A stretch of DNA of 64,000 nt from Adiantum capillus-veneris (Eukaryota > Streptophyta > Polypodiopsida > Polypodiales > Pteridaceae), in the NCBI GenBank assembly GCA_014529385.2, contig CM043944.1:177602240-177666239 (forward strand), written 5' to 3'. A program made the translations under genes and the position numbers. This document shows positions 42,700 through 53,149 of this stretch, piece by piece. Positions within the stretch are counted from its first letter, which is position 1. Every line of letters starts with the position of its first letter. The notes under the pieces are model-generated. The model saw only the letters and a program-made list of their open reading frames with translations, ran no database searches and was not told the DNA's origin.

Positions 42700-45600
42700 T
42701 CAAGAGCCACCAACGGCCCATAAAGAATGGAGAGAAGGATGCTCCACCATTTGTCCAAGCCAGGTTTGATTGAAACATGAAGAGAAGCAAGCTGCACCAT
42801 GTCTCCAAAATGCTAAGCTCCATTGAAATATCTTAAACCCATGATATTTCGTACATGGGGGGTTTACATTCAAGGTCCACCACTTGTCCAACCTATTATC
42901 ACTAGTAGCATGAGTGGTTTGATGTCAAGATTCACCACTTTTCTACTCTATGTCATTATATTAAGAAGATTTGGGTGTTAAGGTCCACCACTTGTCCAAC
43001 CTATAAGGCTATATCTTAAAGGGTATTCTTTCTCACCACTTGGAATGACCATGATAGGTTTTACATGGGGGTTTGGTTCCAAGTTCCACCACTTGTCCAA
43101 GCTAACTCTATTGAAACATAGAGAGAAGCAAAGGTCCACCACTTGTCGAATCTAGGGTCCATTGAAACATGGAGAGAAGGATGCTCCACCATTTGTCCAA
43201 GATAGGCTCCATTGAAACATGAAGAGACGCAAGCTGCACCATGTCTCCAAGATGCTAAGATCCATTGAAATACCTTAAACCCATGATATTTTGTACATGG
43301 GGAGTTTACATTCAAGGTCCACCACTTGTCCAACCTATTATCTCTAGTAGCATGAGTGGTTTGGTCTCAAGATTCACCACTTTTCCACTCTATGTCATTA
43401 CGTTAAGAAGATCTGGGTGTTAAGGTCGACCACTTGTCCAACCTATAAGGGTATATCTTAAAGGGTATTCTTTCTCACCACTTGAAATGTCCATGATATG
43501 TTTTACATGGGGGTTTGTCTCCAAGGTCCACCACTTGTCCAAGCTAACTCTATTGAAACATAGAGAGAAACAAAGGTCCACCACTTGTCCAAGCTAGGCT
43601 CCATTGAAACATGGAGAGAAGGATCCTCTACCATTTGTCGAAGCTAACTCTATTGAAACATGGGGGGTTTACATTCAAGGTCCACCACTTGTCCAACCTA
43701 TTAACGCTAGTAGCATGAGTGGTTTGGTCTCAAGATTCACCACTTTTTTACTCTATGTCATTATATTTAGAATATTTGGGTGTTAAGGTCCACCACTTGT
43801 CCAACCTATAAGGCTATATCTTAAGGGTTATTCTTTCTCACCACTTGGAGTGACCAGCATAGGTTTTACATGGGGGTTTTGTTTCAAGGTCCACCACTTG
43901 TCCAAGCTCACTCTATTGAAACATAGAGAGAATCAAAGGTCCACCACTTGTCCAAGCTAGGGTCCATTGAAACATGGAGAGAAGGATGCTCCACCATTTG
44001 TCCAAGATGCGCTCCATTGAAACATGAAGAGAAGCAAGCTACACCATGTCTCCAAGATGCTAGGCTCCATTGAAATACCTCAAACCCATGATATTTTGTA
44101 CATGGGGGGTTTACATTCAAGTTCCACCACTTGTCAAACCTATTATCTCTAGTAGCATGAGTGGTTTGGTCTCAAGATTCACCATTTTTCCACTCCATGT
44201 CATTCTATTAAGAATATCTGGGTGCTAAGGTCCACCACTTGTCCAACCTATAAGGCTATATCTTAAACTTTATTCTTTCTCACCACTTGGAGTTACCAAG
44301 ATAGGTTTTACATGGGAGTTTGGTTCCAAGGCCCACCACTTGTCCAAGCTAACTCTATTTAAACATAGAGAGAAGCAAAGGTCCACCACTTGTCCAAGCT
44401 AGGCTCCATTGAAACATGGAGAGAAGGATGCTCCACCATTTGTCCAAGATAGGCTCGATTGAAACATGAAGGGAAGCAATCTACACCATGTATCCAAGAT
44501 TCTAGGATCCATTGAAATACCTTAAACCCACGATATTGTTTACATGTGGGGTTTAACGTCAAGGTCAGTCACTTTTCCAAGCTATTATCCCTAGTAGCAT
44601 GAGTGGTTTGGTCTCAAGATTTACCACTTTTCCACTCTATGTCGTTATATTTTGAAGATCTAGGTTTTAAGGTCGACCACTTGTCCAACCTATCAGGCTA
44701 GATCTTAAAGGGTATTATTTCTCACCACTTGGAATGACCATGATATGTTTTACATGGGGGTTTGGTTTCAAGGTCCACCACTTGTCCAAGCTAACTCTAT
44801 GGAAACATAGAGAGAAGCAAAGGTCTACCACTTGTCCATGCTAGGCTCCACTGAGACATTTAGAGAAGGATGATCCCCCATTGGTGGAAGATAGGCTTCA
44901 TTGAAACATGAAAAGAAGCAAGTTGCACCATGTCTCCAAGATTCTAGGATCCATTGAAATACCTTAAACCCACGATATTGTTTACATGTGGGGTTTAACG
45001 TCAAGGTCAGTCACTTTTACAAGCTATTATCCCTAGTAGCATGAGTGGTTTGGTCTCAAGATTCACCACTTTTCCACTCTATGTCATTATATAAAGAAGA
45101 TCTAGGTGTTAAGGTCGACCACTTGTCCAACCTATAAGGGTATATCTTAAAGGGTATTCTTTCTCACCACTTGAAATGTCCATGATATGTTTTACATAGG
45201 GGTTTAGTTCCAAGGTCCACCACTTATCCAAGATAACTTTATTCTTCTCATAGAGAGAAGCAAAAGGTCCACCACTTGTCCAAGCTAGGCTCCATTGAAA
45301 CATGGAGAGAAGGATGCTCCACCATTTGTGGAAGCTAACTCTATTGAAACATGGAAGGTTTACATTCAAGGTCCACCAGTTGTCCAACCTATTAACGCTA
45401 GTAGCATGAGGGGTTTGGTCTCAAGATTCACCACTTTTTCACTCTGTGTCATTATATTAAGAATATTTGGGTATTAAGGTCCACCACTTGTCCAACCTAT
45501 AAGACTATATCTTAATGGTTATTCTTTCTGACCACTTGGAGTGACCATGAAGGGTTTTACATGGGGGTTTGGTTCCAAGGTCCACCACTTGTCCAAGCTA

Positions 45601-45815
45601 ACTCTATTGAAACATAGAGAGAAGCAAAGGTCCACCACTTGTCTAAGCTAGGGTCTATTGAAACATGGAGAGAAGGATGCTCCACCATTTGTCCAAGATA
45701 GACTCCATTGAAACATGAAGATAAGCAAGCTGCACCATATCTCCAAGATGCTAGCTTCCATCGAAATACCTTAAACCCACGTTATTTTGTACATGGGGAG
45801 TTTACATTCAAGATC
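42700..45815 (-). repeat. Satellite block 5 (reverse orientation)
   Basis: About 3.1 kb of the same monomers in reverse, arranged in higher-order units of about 380-455 bp marked by ATGATATTTTGTACATGGGG at about 42843, 43282, 44087, 44525 (diverged), 44980 and 45782. It ends abruptly at 45815, where coding sequence of the Tat-like element begins. Confidence 0.95.
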
Positions 45816-45862
45816 AAGAATTTGTCCGAGCTCAAGCACAAGAGCAACTGCAACCTGAAATT

Positions 45863-46786
45863 TTGCAGCCACCTTGTGCTCAAGCTCAAGCCCCTACTAC
45901 TCAACCAAATGTGAGCATCATAAGGATGGAGGAGGTCCTCAAGGGCAGAAGCAACCAGGAAGAAATAGCTAAAGGGAAGATGAAGATAGATGAAGTGGCT
46001 ACAATGCCTATCAAATGTGTGCGTGTCCAAGATGAAGTAGGTAAAGAAACAAGCAAGGATGCAAGCAATGAAGCAAGTACATCTCGGGAAACTAAAGATG
46101 AAGCCAAGAAGAGAAAGACCCGTACTAGGTCTCAAATTGACATCTCTGATTTCCCTATGGGATCTCGGACACAACCTTATGACTTGACAGATGATGTGAG
46201 TTCTCAAGGACCAAAGATTACTTGGCCACAACTACTTCATATCTCCCCAAAGATTCGACGACAATGGTCAAAAATGGTGAGCACGAGGGCAAAGCGAAGT
46301 AAGCTAGTAAGTGTAATCAAAGCATGTGGTCTCAAGGATATATTGCCTTTGGTGGAGGCTCAAATCAAGGGACAACGGATTCCAAAAACTTACATTGACA
46401 GTGAAGCAGAGGTTTGTGTCATGACGGAAAAGCTAATGCATCAATTGGGCTTAGAGGTAATGGAATCATCAAACTTTAGGGCAAAAATGGCCAATAATGT
46501 CTATGTCACTTGTGTGGGTGTAGTGAAAGCTTTGAGAGTTTCTGTTTTTGGAATCACTCCAGAGGTTGATGCTTATGTGATACCAGTAAAGGGAGAAGGA
46601 TACCCCCTTATTTTAGGACGACCTTGGCTCATGGGTATAGGAGCTAGGCAAGATTGGGCAACAGGAGACTTGGAGTTGAGGCCTCGCATGGGTGGCCATA
46701 GTCGGAAGGTGGTTTATAACCTAAAGAATGGGCGACAAGAGAACCTTGAACTAGAGATGTCAGCTGATGAGTGGAGCTCAAGTTGA
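45863..46786 (+). CDS. Gag-pro remainder with aspartic protease
   Basis: 307 codons. A Glu/Lys-rich first half leads to a retropepsin-like domain: IPKTYIDSEAEVCVMTEKLMHQLGL (catalytic region) and later EGYPLILGRPWLMGIGARQDW (the flap-distal ILGRPWL motif). The usual DSG or DTG triad is DSE, so catalysis is doubtful although the Asp is kept. The frame ends with TGA at 46784, but reading continues in the same frame into pol, so protease and polymerase were one polyprotein or are linked by stop read-through. Confidence 0.8.
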   Translation: MQPPCAQAQAPTTQPNVSIIRMEEVLKGRSNQEEIAKGKMKIDEVATMPIKCVRVQDEVGKETSKDASNEASTSRETKDEAKKRKTRTRSQIDISDFPMGSRTQPYDLTDDVSSQGPKITWPQLLHISPKIRRQWSKMVSTRAKRSKLVSVIKACGLKDILPLVEAQIKGQRIPKTYIDSEAEVCVMTEKLMHQLGLEVMESSNFRAKMANNVYVTCVGVVKALRVSVFGITPEVDAYVIPVKGEGYPLILGRPWLMGIGARQDWATGDLELRPRMGGHSRKVVYNLKNGRQENLELEMSADEWSSS

Positions 46787-46798
46787 TGCTCCTCATCC

Positions 46799-47986
46799 AT
46801 GGACGAGGAAGAGAGTTCAAGTGAAGAGAGTGATAGCACTCTCGAAGTCATGGGCATCACCATAAAGGAAACTACCTCATCAGAAGACAACCCAAGGATC
46901 CAAATGGAGAATGTGTGGGATGCCAGCCTAGAGGAGATGTTATCCAAGGATATAAAGGAAGAAGAAAAGGAGGGTTATGTAAATGTTCTCAAGAAGCATG
47001 CATCATTGTTTATTTCTGATTACACTCACATTACAGGTGTCACTGCAGTGAAGCATCATATCCATCTAAAAGAAGGGAGCAAGCCAGTAGTACAAAAACT
47101 AAGAAGATTAGGAGTTGTGCAACAAAATGCACTGTTGTCTGAGGTGAAGAGACTCTTAGAAGCAGGATTCATATACCCAGTAGAAGATTCAGAATGGGTC
47201 TCCCCAGTAGTGGTGAGGCCAAAGAAGAATGGTAAATGGCGAGTGTGCGTGGATTACAAGCCACTAAATGCTGCAACAAAGAGGGACCACTTCCCTCTCC
47301 CATTTCAAGATGAGATTCTAAATGAAGTAGCAGGCCATGAGAGATACACAGTGTGTGATGGCTACTCTGGCTACTTTCAAATACGCATTGCAGAGGAGGA
47401 CCAGAAAAAGACTACTTTCATCACACCATGGGGATGTTTTGCATTTCGAGTCATGCCTTTTGGTCTCACCAACGCTCCAACCACCTTTCAACGATTCATG
47501 AACATGGTCTTCCAACCTTACTTTGGTAAGTCCATAAGGGTTTTCATAGATGACTTTTGTATTTACAGCTCCAAAAGTATGCATCTTGGCAAGATTGATG
47601 AAGGATTTACTCGTTTAGCTAAGCTGGGTGGACAACTAAACAAGGACAAATGTCACATTGGGGAAAGCAAGGTTACACTATTAGGGCATGTTGTGTCCAT
47701 TGATGGAATCAAGGTAGATCCTGAAAAGATAGAAACATTGCTAAATCTACCTTCCCCAACTTCCATCAAACAATTAATCTCTTTCTTGCAAAAGCTAAGA
47801 TATTTGAGTAGATTCATACACTTACTCTCCCAAGTGATATTTCCTCTACAACAGCTGACTCGTCAAGAGACGCTTGTTTGGAGTGAAGAAAGTGATGGGC
47901 ATTTTAGAGAGATTAAAAAAAATGTTAGGGGCACTCCTTGTAATCCTCCAACCTTGTTGGGAAGAAACATTCTTTGTAAACCCTAG
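46799..47986 (+). CDS. Reverse transcriptase
   Basis: 395 codons in the same frame as the protease. Contains ADSEWVSPVVVRPKK-like PVEDSEWVSPVVVRPKKNG, KWRVCVDYKPLNAATKRDHFP, FRVMPFGLTNAPTTFQRFMN and the active site VFIDDFCIYS (FIDD, a common variant of YxDD), followed by the connection region GHVVSIDGIKVDPEKI. It copies the element RNA into DNA. The last about 20 codons after an A8 run near 47920 are out of frame; the true continuation lies one frame over (+1). Confidence 0.9.
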   Translation: MDEEESSSEESDSTLEVMGITIKETTSSEDNPRIQMENVWDASLEEMLSKDIKEEEKEGYVNVLKKHASLFISDYTHITGVTAVKHHIHLKEGSKPVVQKLRRLGVVQQNALLSEVKRLLEAGFIYPVEDSEWVSPVVVRPKKNGKWRVCVDYKPLNAATKRDHFPLPFQDEILNEVAGHERYTVCDGYSGYFQIRIAEEDQKKTTFITPWGCFAFRVMPFGLTNAPTTFQRFMNMVFQPYFGKSIRVFIDDFCIYSSKSMHLGKIDEGFTRLAKLGGQLNKDKCHIGESKVTLLGHVVSIDGIKVDPEKIETLLNLPSPTSIKQLISFLQKLRYLSRFIHLLSQVIFPLQQLTRQETLVWSEESDGHFREIKKNVRGTPCNPPTLLGRNILCKP

Positions 47987-49754
47987 TGTGGGAGAAGAGG
48001 CCATTGGTGCTGCCCTCCTACAAAAAGATCCAAAAACATCCTTTATGAGGCCTGTGTATTTTGCTAGCCGCCTCATGGAAAACACAGAGAAGGCCTACAC
48101 CCTGATGGAACAGCTAGTGTTAGCTCTCATGTTTGCGGTAACCAAATTTCGGCCATACTTGCTGCCGAAGAGGTTTGTAATTATCACTGTGGAGGATATG
48201 TTTCCCTATGCACTACAACATATGGAAATGTCTGACAAAATAGCAAAGTGGGTGGTGCGACTTCAAGAGTTTGATTATACAATACAGGTTGAAAGAACAA
48301 CTCGAGCATGCTTAGCCGACATTTTAACAAACAAGTGCTATGAAAAAGTTTTCCATTTGAAGAGAAAGGAGCTTCCACCACCTCCAGCTCCAGAGGCTTT
48401 GGTCAATGCTTATAGCCTCTACTTTGATGGAGCATACAAGAGAACCAAGGATAAGGCAACTGCAGGCATCGTGGTATTATCTCCATTGGGAGAGAGGATC
48501 CATGGTGAAGGGATCACTCTAGAAGATGTCCACTCCAACAATGAAGCAGAATATCATGCTCTAATTCATGGCCTTTGTTGGTGCCTTGATAATTCAATTA
48601 AGAGATTAAACGCTTTTGGTGACTCCATGCTTTTGGTAAGGCAAATGCAAGGTACATGGTCTTGCAAAAATTCCCGTCTCTCTACTAAAATGAGAGAAGC
48701 CAAAGCTCTTATGAGGAGATTTAGGGAGGCACAAGTACATCATGTGCCAAGAGACCAGAACAAGTATGCAGACCACCTAGCATCATCAAAGTTAAATGAG
48801 TCAATAGTGGGAGCAGTGGCCATCAAACTTCCACTTCAGCAAGGCAAGGAGGACTTGGAAGATATTATGCACATTCTGGAGCAAGGAGAGGCTCCTAAAC
48901 ACTTGAATGCAGGGGAAAGGCGATGGTTAGCTAGGAAGGCTACCAGGTATCGCATAGTAAATGATGACTTGTATTGTCTTGGTAAGGATGGTGTGATTAG
49001 GAGAGTGCCTTTGAAGAGTGAAATTGAAGAGATTTTAAAAGCTTGTCACGATGATATGTGCGGAGGACACTTTGCACACGACGTCACTAGCAGAAAGGTT
49101 CTACGAGTTGGGTTTACTTGGCCAAGTCTTCATCGTGATGTCAAATACTGGTGTCAAACATGTGATGAATGTCAAAAAGCAGGAACACGACGGCTCATAT
49201 CTGAACCTCAGAACCCAATAAAGGTATATGGGCCCTTTGAGAAGTGGGGAATTGATGCCATAGGGCCTCTACCACGCACTCAGTCAGGTAAAGAGTACAT
49301 CATCATGGGAGTAGACTACATGACTAGATGGGTTGAGGCTATGCCGACCAATAGAATTACTGCTAAGGATGTGAGTCAGTTCATCTTTGACCACATCTGT
49401 TGCCGGTTTGGCACCCCTCTTGAAATACTATCTGATAGAGGACCAGGGTTTAGAGCAGACTTGGTAGGAGAACTCATGAAGAAGCTAAATATTCAGCATC
49501 AACACTCTACTCCTTACTACCCTCAGTGCAATGGTTTGGTAGAAAAGGTAAATGGAATCATTTGCAAAATTCTCACCAAACAGGTACATGCCAGGCGCCA
49601 AGATTGGGACAAACACCTGAATGGAGCTCTATGGGCCTATAGAAACTCCTTCAAAACCACATTAGGGTACACACCCTTTCATTTGGTTTATGGAAAAGAG
49701 GCGCTTTTGCCCATTGAAGTGAAGTTAACAAGTCTTCGAATATTGGGTAGCTAG
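47874..49754 (+). CDS. RNase H, archaeal-type RNase H and integrase
   Basis: The coding frame effectively begins at the A-run near 47920. Gypsy RNase H: FVNPSVGEEAIGAALLQK to RACLADILTNK. Second, archaeal-type RNase H: LYFDGAYKRTKDKATAGIVV, NNEAEYHALIHGL, NAFGDSMLLVRQ and NKYADHLASS, carrying the D-E-D-D set. Integrase: zinc finger CHDDMCGGHFAHD ... YWCQTCDECQ, core with WGIDAIGP, SDRGPGFRAD and NGLVEKVNG (D, D35E). It removes the RNA template and inserts the DNA copy. Stops at 49754 within the C-terminal domain. Confidence 0.9.
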   Translation: MFGVKKVMGILERLKKMLGALLVILQPCWEETFFVNPSVGEEAIGAALLQKDPKTSFMRPVYFASRLMENTEKAYTLMEQLVLALMFAVTKFRPYLLPKRFVIITVEDMFPYALQHMEMSDKIAKWVVRLQEFDYTIQVERTTRACLADILTNKCYEKVFHLKRKELPPPPAPEALVNAYSLYFDGAYKRTKDKATAGIVVLSPLGERIHGEGITLEDVHSNNEAEYHALIHGLCWCLDNSIKRLNAFGDSMLLVRQMQGTWSCKNSRLSTKMREAKALMRRFREAQVHHVPRDQNKYADHLASSKLNESIVGAVAIKLPLQQGKEDLEDIMHILEQGEAPKHLNAGERRWLARKATRYRIVNDDLYCLGKDGVIRRVPLKSEIEEILKACHDDMCGGHFAHDVTSRKVLRVGFTWPSLHRDVKYWCQTCDECQKAGTRRLISEPQNPIKVYGPFEKWGIDAIGPLPRTQSGKEYIIMGVDYMTRWVEAMPTNRITAKDVSQFIFDHICCRFGTPLEILSDRGPGFRADLVGELMKKLNIQHQHSTPYYPQCNGLVEKVNGIICKILTKQVHARRQDWDKHLNGALWAYRNSFKTTLGYTPFHLVYGKEALLPIEVKLTSLRILGS

Positions 49755-50118
49755 GTAGGCTCTCAAAAGGAGAAAGTACATCAAAGGATCATGGATCTAA
49801 AGAGGCTGCCATTGGATCATGAAGAAGCCATCAACCACTATTCTCAAGAAGCGCACAGAAAAGTTCAACAAAAAGCTAGCATCCAAAGACATCAAAAAGG
49901 GATCTCTGGTGCTTCGAGACGACAATCGCTTCGACACTCGTAAGGATGGAAAGTTTCTTTTCCGATGGGAAGGCCCGTTCTTGGTCACCAAAAAGTTCAA
50001 AAATGGCTCTTACAGACTTCAAGACATTGATGGTAAAGTGCACAAGACCAGGACAAATGGATGGCGTCTAAAGCCTTATCACATCAGGATAAGGTCAGCT
50101 CAAGATCAAAGAAAGTAG
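49755..50118 (+). pseudogene. Integrase C-terminal domain, frameshifted
   Basis: 49765-49915 carries KVHQRIMDLKRLPLDHEEAINHYS in one frame; from 49819 the frame EKFNKKLASKDIKKGSLVL and FLFRWEGPFLVTKKFKNGSYRL gives the SH3-like GPF/Y segment ending near 50118. No chromodomain follows. The two halves overlap in different frames, so a frameshift lies near 49870. Confidence 0.8.
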
Positions 50119-50159
50119 GCTAGAGGCATAAATACCCCTAGCCAGGTTTGGGGGGGCTA
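50118..50159 (+). promoter_or_regulatory. Terminal hairpin and polypurine tract
   Basis: GGCTAGAGG-CATAAATA-CCCCTAGCC (50118-50143) forms a 9-bp stem with one mismatch, followed by GGTTTGGGGGGGCTA. Equivalent to 16590-16630 in the other Tat-related element. Confidence 0.75.
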
Positions 50160-51612
50160 TGATCCAAGCCTATCACAAATTTTTGTTTATTATATTTTTT
50201 TGGTTTTCCTTGCTTCTAGAGGTTTACAATAAAATAAAGAGTGAGAACAACCTCTTGGAAATTTTTTTTAAAAAAATGATTTGATAGGAATTTTTTCTTG
50301 ACTAGTTCACCGGAGGTGAAAGGTAGAGGGAGAACCTAGTGGTAAAGGGAAGGGAAAATATGTAAATGTGAAAAGAAAAGATATGATGTGGTTGTGGAGC
50401 CATGCACCCATGATTCAAGGGTCATAAGTGGCTCATATCATCATGGCTTTGGAGCCATATGATGATTCAAACAAATGGGACCCAAGTGGAAGACTTGGTA
50501 AAGGAAGGAACCAGACACATGATTTTGCTGAATTTTGAAAAAATACTTCCACTCCGATCCAAGAAATGTTGTCTTCATCAAAGTTGTAGCTGATGAGCTG
50601 GAGATTCTGGCCATAGTTTTTTTATAATTTTTGCATCTACGATTTAGGAGATATGGCCAAAATGGCGGACGCCAGTTTTTTCAACTGTGGTGGAGACCAC
50701 CCCCTCTACCTTTACACACACACACCCTTCCTTTTCCACATTGAGACCTTCTCTAAAAATCAGCCATTAGTCTTCTCACCCTCCTCTCCTTCCTCCTCTC
50801 TCTCAAGCTCAAAAACCCATCTAAATTCCTCTTCTAATCACCTCTCAAGTCATGCTTAATCTTGTTGTAATTCATAAGTTCTCATTCAACCCCTTTTTAT
50901 TATTACTAGATATGTATTGATTTTATGTAGATTATTTACATTTTAAAATAAGGAAGCTCTTGGACTCAAGCTATGGAGGAAGGCGTGAAGACAACACAAG
51001 TGATGATGGAGCTAATTGGTCAACAAATCACTTGGAAGGAGCTTCTTCATTGGTTGAATGTCCCTAATCAAGCTTCATTTGTGCAAATTACACTTGGATC
51101 TTAACCTCACTCCTAATCACTCTCTTTCCTATATAAAGAGGCCTTCCCCTTTGTAATTTCAAGCCTCCCTCAGCCCCATTGAGTCTTTGTATCACTCACC
51201 ATGAGCCCATAAGCTCATTCATTCACTCTATTCTGGCACATTCTAGAGTGCAAATTGTTTCATGCTAGTAACCTCTCCTTCTCTTACTTATGTTAATTAA
51301 GAGAAATCTTTTATATATGGGTGAGAGTGCTTGATGTGATCTTGGCTAATCCTTGAATGGTTGTTTGGTAATCTACATGCTATTTGTGTTGGGAGTGTTT
51401 GAAGTCATCCATTCCTTGTACACACACTAAGGTTAATGCTTCATTCATAGTGATCTCTCTCTCTCTCTCTCTCTCTTTGTGTAACGCTCTCTCTTTGTGT
51501 AACGGTCCTAGCCCACGCTTCCAACACGAGGTGGTGCCCTTATCTCATTTCCCTTGTGGCGCAATGGAGTTTGTTTTGGTGTAGAGGCCGCCATTCCAAA
51601 TTTCCTTCGTCA
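50160..51612 (+). repeat. 3' LTR of the Tat-like element
   Basis: Begins TGATCCAAG and ends TTCCTTCGTCA. Contains CTATATAAAGAGG near 51131, a (CT)n run at about 51452-51476 and a GGTGGTGCCC block, features also found in the 11.25-kb element's LTR in the same order. The apparent frames here are incidental. Confidence 0.8.
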
Positions 51613-51787
51613 ATAGGAATCCATATGCTCCAGAGGACATAATCCATGGATAATTCCGGAAAAAATGCCCGATCCCTCATACATAGCACAACCAACCAAA
51701 AATCATTACTTGGTCGATGAGAATATGCTCAGGTTTATGGAAAATCAGGGCTACAAACCTAGAGGCTACCCTTAAACATGACAATCG

Positions 51788-53140
51788 ATGGGAGCTCCAC
51801 AAGCTTCTCCACCACCTGTAGGACCATGCCATGAATGTGGCGGTGATAACTCGGTTAGATTTTGTCCAAACAAAGGAGAGTGGGTGAAATTTTTTGGATT
51901 TTGTAACGGATGCACGACCGACCATCTTATTCCACACTGTCCAAAAAAACCCGAAAACAAAGGAAAAGCAACCATGAACAAAATAGGGATTGTGACAAGC
52001 TCAAGTGGATCAAAAACAGAATCGTACATTCCGATAAATACGATTACTAGAGCTCAAGCACATGAGGTAGCAAGGAACACCCCAGCCAGCCAAAAAAAGA
52101 TAGACAACTTGTCTGTCCAAACCCCTAGAAAATATTGGAAGGCGAAATGAAACAAGATGAAAGCCAAAAGAGAAAAGGAAAAAACGGCATTGGTAACCAA
52201 ATTGCTAAAAACAAAGGAACAAATTCAAAGGGAAAGAGACCTTAAGGGCAAACACGAGATAAAGAAACCGTCGGAACTGACATCAGGAGGGTCAGTCTTA
52301 GTAGACAAGGTGTTCGAACCTTTGGACACAATTCTAAAAGATTATGAGGCAAGGCTAAAGCCTAACCAAACCCAAGAGGATAGGTGGTTAACGTACCCTC
52401 ATCCAGGCTATGAGGAAGAGAGGCTAAAGATGTGCAAAGAGCTCATTCACGCTCAAGCGCTTATGGAACCATCAATTCCTATGACTCCAAAATCCGAGGT
52501 GTTCATACAAGAAAAGATTCAGGAGTTAGAGGGGACTGGGATTGAAGAGAATAACCTACCCAATCTTGTAGACGAAACACCTTTGGATATGAGGGTGGTA
52601 GCCAATACAACAGATGGAACTCATTCTCAAGTACCACTACCAATTCCGGAGGTAGAAGACCAATGGCCTCAAGAGCTATGGGAACAGATTAGGAATAGAA
52701 AGGATGGAAATGCCACACTTGTGTCAGCTCCTATCCCAAAAATCCACCTGGAGTATGAGCGCTATCCAAATGACATCCAATCATTGTTTGGCGATGCAAG
52801 CCTATCGATATCAGAAGACAGTAAACCACAGTCGTTGAAGACTTTACCTTCATTTATTGGTATCCCTGAAACTAGATCTGAGGTAAGGAAAGTCCCATCT
52901 CAATGGAAAGCCAATCCTAAGATGATGGATACTAAAACTCTTCACGAGATGATGTCATCCCTTATCCGTTGTACACTGACTCTATCAACGTTACTGGATA
53001 TTAGACCGCATCTTTGGGGCGAGGTCACGAAAAATTTGGAAAAAATATGGCTTGTAATTCCTTCAACCGAGGCTTCACAAAACACACTAACACAACCCTT
53101 GAAGCAAACTAAACATGAGCCAGTGTCAGTAACAAGGTAG
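51788..53140 (+). pseudogene. Element 2 gag with zinc knuckles
   Basis: 51788-52150 (120 codons) has CHECGGDNSVRFC (His replaced by Asn) and CNGCTTDHLIPHC. 52157-53140 (327 codons) follows after one stop in a frame shifted by one base, beginning with a Lys/Glu-rich helix, then NQTQEDRWLTYPHPGYEEERL and RPHLWGEV. The same motifs in the same order form element 1 at 1.7-5.0 kb. The role is RNA packaging by analogy with retroviral nucleocapsid; the long acidic spacer is of unknown function. Confidence 0.7.
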
Positions 53141-53149
53141 GGGACTATT

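Larger units (their letters stand above)
45816..51612 (+). mobile_element. Tat-lineage Ty3/gypsy element, 5' truncated
   Basis: Protease, reverse transcriptase, RNase H, second archaeal-type RNase H, integrase, polypurine tract and a 3' LTR in canonical order. The 5' LTR, primer site and gag are missing; satellite sequence abuts directly. The second RNase H is characteristic of the Tat clade. Few lesions: one in-frame TGA, one +1 shift and breaks near the integrase C-terminus. It is the best candidate here for the enzyme source of elements such as 11251-18197, although this copy is defective. Confidence 0.85.

Noticed and set aside
51384-51584. 66-codon frame at the end of the Tat-like LTR
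   Set aside because: Runs through the CT microsatellite of the LTR; no homologous frame in the related LTRs.
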